Below, in pieces: positions 58,801-64,000 of a DNA stretch of 64,000 bases (the first letter of the stretch is position 1; the number at the start of each line of letters is the position of its first letter). Position numbers and translations under genes: made by a program. The DNA comes from Raphanus sativus (lineage: Eukaryota; Streptophyta; Magnoliopsida; Brassicales; Brassicaceae): the NCBI RefSeq assembly GCF_000801105.2, contig NC_079517.1, positions 22,329,579 to 22,393,578 on the forward strand, written 5' to 3'. Below the pieces are notes generated by a model. That model searched no databases and was not told the origin of the DNA. It saw only the letters and a program-made list of their open reading frames with translations.

Positions 58801-59846
58801 AATCTGGCGTGTACACTGTGAAATCTGGCTATTACTCACTCTGCAATCCCAAAGACCAACAGATTGGCCTTATTGCTGCACACGCTCACCCAAATAACGA
58901 CACTGAGAGGAAGAAACTGATCTGGAACCCGCCCCTCCTCCCAAAGTTGAAATACTTCCTCTGGAAGATGCTGAAAAGCGCGCTGCCAACAGGGACAAAT
59001 CTCCAAATAAGAGGTCTCTTACACAACACAACGTGCTCCCACTGTGGCTCTCTGGAGACTACAGATCATATATTCCTCCACTACTCTATTGCGCAGGAGA
59101 CTTGGGAGTTAGCGAATTGGGGCTCCTCGCCACTGACGCTTCAATCATCATCGGTCCTTCCCAGCCTACGAGAGTCATACTCCTGGATTGTACCTCCCCC
59201 AGTTGGAATAAAGGGTAACCCCTTTCCCTGGATCGCATGGAGCCTTTGGATTGCATGGAACATACGCATCTTCGAGAATCGATCCACTCCTCCAAGCGAT
59301 ATCCTCTCTGCAGCCATAAGGGCCCAAAGAGAATGGGAACAGGCACAAATCGATCTCCCCTCCACCACTAACGTTGCTGCCACAAAGTTGCCACCACAGA
59401 CACAACTTCTACGATCAAGACCCCCACCTTCCTCTACGGTTTTCTGTAACACAGATGCGGCGTGGAAGCATGGATCGGCGGGGCTAGCTTGGATATTCTT
59501 CGATAACCCATCAGGCGACCCATCGGCGGAATTATACCACAATGGTATCTCCCTGCAACATGTTTCTTCACCTTGCATGGCGGAAGCCCTAGCGATCAGA
59601 GGAGCACTCCTCCACGCGGCTTCACTCAGCATCACCAATATCTGCATAAGATCAGATTCACAAGAGCTCATAGGAGCAATCAACCAGAGGAAATCGACGA
59701 CCGAGCTCCATGGAGTCTTATCTGACATCTTCTCTCTGGCTAAATCTCCATCTTCTCCGTTTTCATTTTGGCTTTTCGTTTTCATTCCCCGTCTGTCAAA
59801 CAGGCCAGCTGATAGGCTTGCGAAAGCTCATCTCTCTTTTATGTAA
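55838..59846 (+). pseudogene. LINE ORF2: endonuclease, reverse transcriptase, RNase H
   Basis: An APE endonuclease comes first (SWNCCGLGSP, LSETKNPDAY, GDFNEIVG, ASDHRPI). A stop at 56227-56229 (TGA where Trp is expected) interrupts it before GDFNE. RT follows: HPDKAPGPDGFSASFF, PKIVADYRPIALCN, then a short deletion and frame change near 57425 that removes the AFVP-type motif, then VKTDISKAYDRLEW, RGIRQGDPLSPYIF and the catalytic FADD at 57819-57830. Frame changes near 58005 and 58326 lead into a zf-RVT region (CSHCGSLETTDHIF) and a C-terminal RNase H (NTDAAWKHGSAG, MAEALAIRGAL, RSDSQEL, NRPADRLAKAH), a feature of plant L1 elements. Catalytic residues persist but no intact protein can be made. 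Confidence 0.9.
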
Positions 59847-59913
59847 AACAACTTATTAGGCCTTTGGGCTTTTAATTTGAATTTCGTTGCACCAAAAAAA
59901 AGTGTACAATATT

Positions 59914-61054
59914 CTATTATACCCTACTAACCTATTCCAAAATTCTAATATACCCCACTTTAACAATAAATTTCTTTTTCATCTAATCTATTAAAATTGA
60001 AGTACAAATAGTACTTAGTCCTAAGTTTTTCCTAATAATTACCAACCCATGCCACTAGACATAAAGCACAGACGTTGTAATACTTTTAAATCATTTATTT
60101 CTTTTGGCTCTCTCCCCTCTTCTAGAGAGAGATTTCCTCGATTTCATCTTTCTTATCAAACTATCATCTCTGAGAAGGATGAATCTGTTTTCCTTTTGGA
60201 GATTAACTCGATATACCCCATACCCCTCAATAAAATGCTTCAATCTCCCCTTATTATAATATTATTATTTTTAATGAAAAAGTGGCTAATTACTAACTAC
60301 CCCTCTAATAATTTTGATATTTACTCAATCCAACCTAAAGATCCGACCCATCCTAAGCTAACCCAAAAACCCGACCCACCCTAAACCTAAACGATGTCGT
60401 TTTGCTAGTAATCTTCTCTCCTCCATCTAACTTCTCTCATTTCTCCCATTCTTGATCTAACTCCTCGTCCCCTCCGTATCTCGTCTCTCTCTCTCTCTCG
60501 AAACCCTAAAACGAGAACCTTGGATCGAATCCGTTTCTATCTAAACGGAGAATCTATCAAACTCTCCCTCTCATTTGTCGTGTCTCACTCCGTCTCAATT
60601 CCCTCTCTCTTTGTGATTTAAAACCCGGAGCAAAGTCGAGAGCTCCAAGTCGAGAAGCGCTTTGAGTTGTGTTCGTTGTTCGTCGAAATTAAAGGTCTGT
60701 CTTGTGTTGTTTTCTGTTTGAATTGTGTTACTAGGTTGTTGTTGTATTGTGTTGTTTGCTGTTTGAATTGGATATACCGCAAACGAATTGTGTTGTTGTG
60801 TTGTTTTGCGGTTTGAGTTTAAAGGGAGTGATTGAGTTTCGATAAGTTGGGATCTAAAAGGAAAGTGATGTTTTTTGTGTGTTTCCGGGTTTGAGTTTTG
60901 CGGTTTGAGTTGTGTTGTGTTGTTTTGTGGTTTGAGTTTAAAAGAAGATGAATCGTGTTGTTGATGAAACTTAATTGAGTTGTGTTGTTGTGTTGTGTTG
61001 TGTTGTTGATGAAACTTAATTGATGTTTGTTGTAATGTCTTGTACAGGGAAGTT
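59914..61054. other. upstream region of the DUF1985-type gene
   Basis: AT-rich DNA with CCCTACTAACC/ACCCCAC phrases (59922-59960) resembling a MULE end, then a CT-rich leader at about 60400-60700 including a (TC) run near 60483-60500. A long stretch of TTGTGTTGT repeats (60700-61040) probably forms a 5' untranslated intron ending in TTGTACAG near 61047. No coding frame. Confidence 0.5.
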
Positions 61055-62440
61055 ATGAAGGGAAATCAAAGGAAAGTCTCCAATGAAAGGCGTCCGCGTT
61101 GTCAATCTCTTAGAATCAGAAAACCACCGGTCTCAAATGCAAAAGAGCGAGTAGCGCAGAAGAAAAATAAGAAGAAGAGTACACCAGTGAGAGAACCGAG
61201 TATACACTCGCTCTCAGTTTCATCTGGGTCTGAAAGTGAAGACATGTCTGCTCCATCGTTTGAGGTAAATGTATTTTGTAATCATTGTCATTGTTAGTAA
61301 TTAATAGTACTTCTTCTATTAGTAACATGTATATATGTATTTTAATTGCAGGAAATGCAACCAATGCAACCCCTTGAGTTCTCTTCAAAAGCAGTGAGTT
61401 TGCTCAGACTTGCAAGATACAAACAAAGTGCTTTGTGACCAAGACAGTAAATAAGATCAAGGAGAAGCTTAGGCCTGAGGCTGAATGGTTCAGAAGCCAT
61501 CCTCAATTTCGACATTTCTTCCACATGCCAGATGAACCAAACTTGAAGCTCCAAGGGATGTGGATGCTACTCCTGCGCACGATTTGTACTCCAGAAGATG
61601 ATGTTGCATGGTTTGCGGTTAATGGTGTACCCATCCGCTATTCTATGAGGGAGCATGCCCTCATCTCTGGCTTAGACTGCAGGGAGTATCCGAGGAACTA
61701 TGAGAAGCTCGGGAGTCATAAGTTTGTGGATTATTACTTCCATGACGTAAATAAGATCACCATCAGTGATGTGGAGCAGAAGATGTTGTCTATGGGGCCG
61801 TGTCCAGATAGATTGAAGATGACAGTCTTGTATTTCCTTGGTTGGGTTATCAGAGGGAAGCCAAACGATGCAAGACCTTTAGACTCCTTCATATTAAGGA
61901 TAGTGGAGTATTTGGAAGCTTGCATATCATTTCCATGAGGCCGTCTTACATTTGAGGATGCAATAAAGGAGATTAAGCATGTGATGAACCATCTGAAGGG
62001 TGAAGTGAATGAGACATGCGGCTTTCTGGTTTCATAATCCCTTTAGAGGTAAATCATGTAGTTTTGTGAATTTTTTATTGCTATATAATTGAATATCTGA
62101 CACTGTGACATTGGATATACTAGGTTCTTGCTTTCGAGTGTATTCCCGCTCTTGGGAAAAAGTTCAGAATCACTTCAGAGAACCCTAGTGAAGACTGTCC
62201 AAGGATGTGCAAGAGCCGATTTATAAAAACCAGTCTGACGGGTTATCCTTTGGAAGATATATATGATGCGCTTGGAGAAACAAAGGTACATGTATGCATT
62301 TATAGACTTATAGTAGAAGCTAGTAGAACAAAAAAATTAACTGCTGTTATTTATTGTTTATTTTCAGGATATTAATAGTGTGCTGGTTCCAACTTTGGGT
62401 GAGGAAATTATGCTGGCTCGTATCATTGATGTACATTCTC
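61055..62440 (+). pseudogene. DUF1985-domain protein gene, broken
   Basis: The ATG at 61055 opens a basic, Ser-rich first exon (to 61264, GT follows). The next exon starts after TTGCAG and changes frame near 61390, where the family sequence resumes as SEFAQTCKIQTKCFVTKT. The DUF1985 core is intact for about 165 residues: EAEWFRSHPQFRHFFHMP, GVPIRYSMREHALISGLDC, VLYFLGWVIRGK. A TGA at 61936 replaces the Trp expected after SFP. Later exons are visible at 62125-62286 (VLAFECIPALGKKFRI) and 62369-62432. The sequence then ends against mudrA. DUF1985 proteins in Brassicaceae are mostly MULE passengers tied to Ulp1-type protease genes; no protease domain is present here. Confidence 0.8.
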
Positions 62441-63640
62441 GCATTCTTAATAACACCATTAAAAGATTCTACTGAATTGGTGGTGTCGACATTGTACCTA
62501 TCTTCTTCAAAGTAACATCTAGCCCATTTCTTCTCTTCAACACTCTTGTCAAGATAGACCGCTGCGCTTGGATACTTCCTGCGAAAATCATCATAAAGGT
62601 ACTTGAACTCAGCCACTGTATAAGCGTATGCGCATTCTCTAAACTTGAACGCACAAGTATCTTTGTTGTTCTGGACGTGGCCTTTAACATTCTGAGACAA
62701 ATGCCATATACAATACCCATGTTCGGCCTCAGGGAATACTAGATGTACTGCCTTGATCAAGCTTCTGTTTCTATCTGAAAGAAACACCAATCCGGGGACA
62801 TCAGTTATCGCTAATTTCAACTGCTCCATAAACCATGTCCAGCTTTCATCATTCTCGCCGTCTGCTACACCAAACGCAATTGGGTAGTGGTGATGATCGG
62901 GATCCTGAGCAGTCGCGACAAGGAGAACTCCACCATGATCATTCTTGAGGTGTGTTCCATCCACAATGAGGACTTTCCGCATCGCCCAAAACCCTTCTAT
63001 GCTAGCTCCAAGGGTAAAAAACAGGTACTTGAATTTGTTTTCCTCATCCACTACCACACTACTTCTTGTGCCAATATTTTTCTCATTTAGCATGTGTAGA
63101 TAAGTTCAATAAAGTAAAACTCTCTTCTGGACTTCCTCAAACTGCATTAGCAGCTTCTCTTTTTGCTCTCCATGCCGTTGTGTATGATACTTCCACACTA
63201 ACCTTGCGATGAATCAAATCGATCAGAACTTTGGGAACTAGTGTGTCAAATATACCAGGATAATCTTTAGCCAAAACAGATGCACAGATATGTGCTGTGC
63301 CTTTTCTTCTATTACGCAGTGTTTTTGTAGTAACAACAGAACATGTATGCTGCTTGATGTAACTTCTAACCGTCCAAAGATCTGAATTATGCAAATTTGC
63401 AACTCGTACAAACCACTTACATCCTTCTTTGGCTCCTCGGCATTTAATCACAAATCTCTTAGCATCCGACTTAATGATATCAAACTCAAAACAATTCTGA
63501 TGTGCGGCCGTCTGAATATGAACTTTTGCTTCCTCTCCTTGGTTCTAAATTCTTGACCTAATTCCAAATCAATAACATCATCCCGTGGCTCATACACAGC
63601 AGCATGCACCTCAATTCCTTCTTGAAGAGTTAGCACACCA
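62440..63640 (-). pseudogene. mudrA-type MULE transposase
   Basis: Read leftwards from 63636. The zinc-binding, MuDR DNA-binding part comes first (MIKCRGAKEGCKWFVRVANL, then VRSYIKQHTCSVV). The MULE DDE domain follows (VLIVDGTHLKNDHGGVLLVA with the first D, VFLSDRNRSLIKAVHLVFPE with the second, CIWHLSQNVKGHVQNNKD, and further on VESFNGVIKNARM). A TGA in place of Arg near 63137 and a nearby frame change separate the two parts; the C-terminal SWIM zinc finger is missing. The 3' side abuts the DUF1985 gene in opposite orientation. The MULE is incomplete in this window. Confidence 0.85.
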
Positions 63641-63739
63641 CCAGTACCTTCATTATCAGTTGCATCATTCTCAGTATCATCTTTATCACCAGCCTCGATA
63701 TCAGTTGCCTATCTATCAGTAGTCTCTCTATCAGTAGCT

Positions 63740-64000
63740 TCTCTATCAAGCAGTGTTCTTGTAGTAACATCAGAACATGTATGCTGGTTGATGAAGCTTC
63801 TAACTGTCCAAAGATCTGAATTCTTTAACTTTGCAATTCGCACAAACCACTTGCAGTCTTCTTCTTTGGCTCCTCGGCATTTAACCACATATCTTTTAGT
63901 ATCTGACTTAATTATATCAAACTCAAAACATTTATGATATGAAGCAGTCTGAATATGAACCTTTGCTGCCTCCTTGGTTATAAATTCTTGACCTAAAACC
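63740..64000 (-). repeat. second copy of the mudrA DNA-binding region
   Basis: This segment repeats 63327-63552 at high similarity: AACAGAACATGTATGCT / ACATCAGAACATGTATGC, GTCCAAAGATCTGAATT, CACAAACCACTT and GGCTCCTCGGCATTTAA are shared. Between the copies lies a run of diverged TATCAGT(A/T)GC units (63654-63750). It looks like a tandem duplication of the N-terminal zinc-finger exon; the window ends inside it. Confidence 0.8.

Larger units (their letters stand above)
53667..59900 (+). mobile_element. L1-type LINE retrotransposon
   Basis: The element has a 5' untranslated region with a run of 16 C (53957-53972), ORF1, ORF2 and a 3' end with seven A before a 13-bp target duplication AGTGTACAATATT (59901-59913). 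The left duplicate is AGTGTACAATAT at 29387-29398, continuing across gypsy element 1 to 53666. The copy therefore appears nearly full length (about 6.2 kb). ORF1 is open; ORF2 carries a stop and frame breaks. The insertion predates gypsy element 1, which sits at its 5' edge. Confidence 0.92.

Overview
The window is plant nuclear DNA, most likely from a Brassicaceae genome. It is AT-rich and intron-rich and carries only two likely host genes: a plastid-type alpha/beta hydrolase and a ZnT5-like membrane protein, arranged head to head. From memory this pair resembles neighbouring genes on Arabidopsis chromosome 5 (around At5g38360-At5g38380); that synteny is recalled and was not searched. Nearly everything else is transposable-element sequence, so this looks like a gene-poor, pericentromere-like or TE-invaded interval. 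The species cannot be named from the sequence.

Layout. 1-6421: a decayed Ty1/copia retrotransposon on the minus strand (RNase H at the left edge, gag near 5 kb, an untranslated leader made of tandem hairpins, and the start of its 5' LTR). A 2.5-kb hAT derivative with a perfect 8-bp target duplication sits inside it. 6422-8541: a probable non-autonomous MULE. 8767-11611: a broken hAT transposase and the hAT terminal region. 11612-14972: a PIF/Harbinger element with a Myb-like gene and a transposase, both broken. 14976-18604: intergenic DNA holding a 1.55-kb MULE with clear terminal inverted repeats. 18605-22690: the two host genes; exons of the hydrolase and of most of the ZnT5-like gene join in frame, and the latter has a U12-type AT-AC intron. 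22691-29398: a Stowaway-like MITE, a MULE transposase fragment, a WAK-like kinase C-terminal fragment and AT-rich DNA.

29399-59900 is a four-level nest that can be read base by base from target duplications. A plant L1-type LINE (53667-59900, 13-bp duplication) inserted first. A Tekay-like chromovirus gypsy element (29399-53661, minus strand, duplication AATAT) landed at the LINE 5' end. A second, almost gene-free gypsy element with 4-kb LTRs (33625-51400, plus strand, duplication CTCGG) landed in the reverse transcriptase of the first. A third, Tat-like gypsy element (36429-45431, minus strand, duplication TATCT) landed inside the 5' LTR of the second. LTR divergence seen by eye follows this order. 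59914-64000 holds a DUF1985-type gene and an opposing mudrA transposase, both broken, probably parts of a MULE of the kind that carries Ulp1-associated genes.

The most unusual signals are two sets of tandem hairpins whose stems change in a compensatory way between copies while a core motif stays constant. One is in the copia leader (5791-6110, nine units). The other is in the 4-kb LTR of the second gypsy element (three units per LTR). Both look like selected RNA or DNA structures that no standard feature type explains. No intact autonomous element, rRNA, tRNA or CRISPR was seen.
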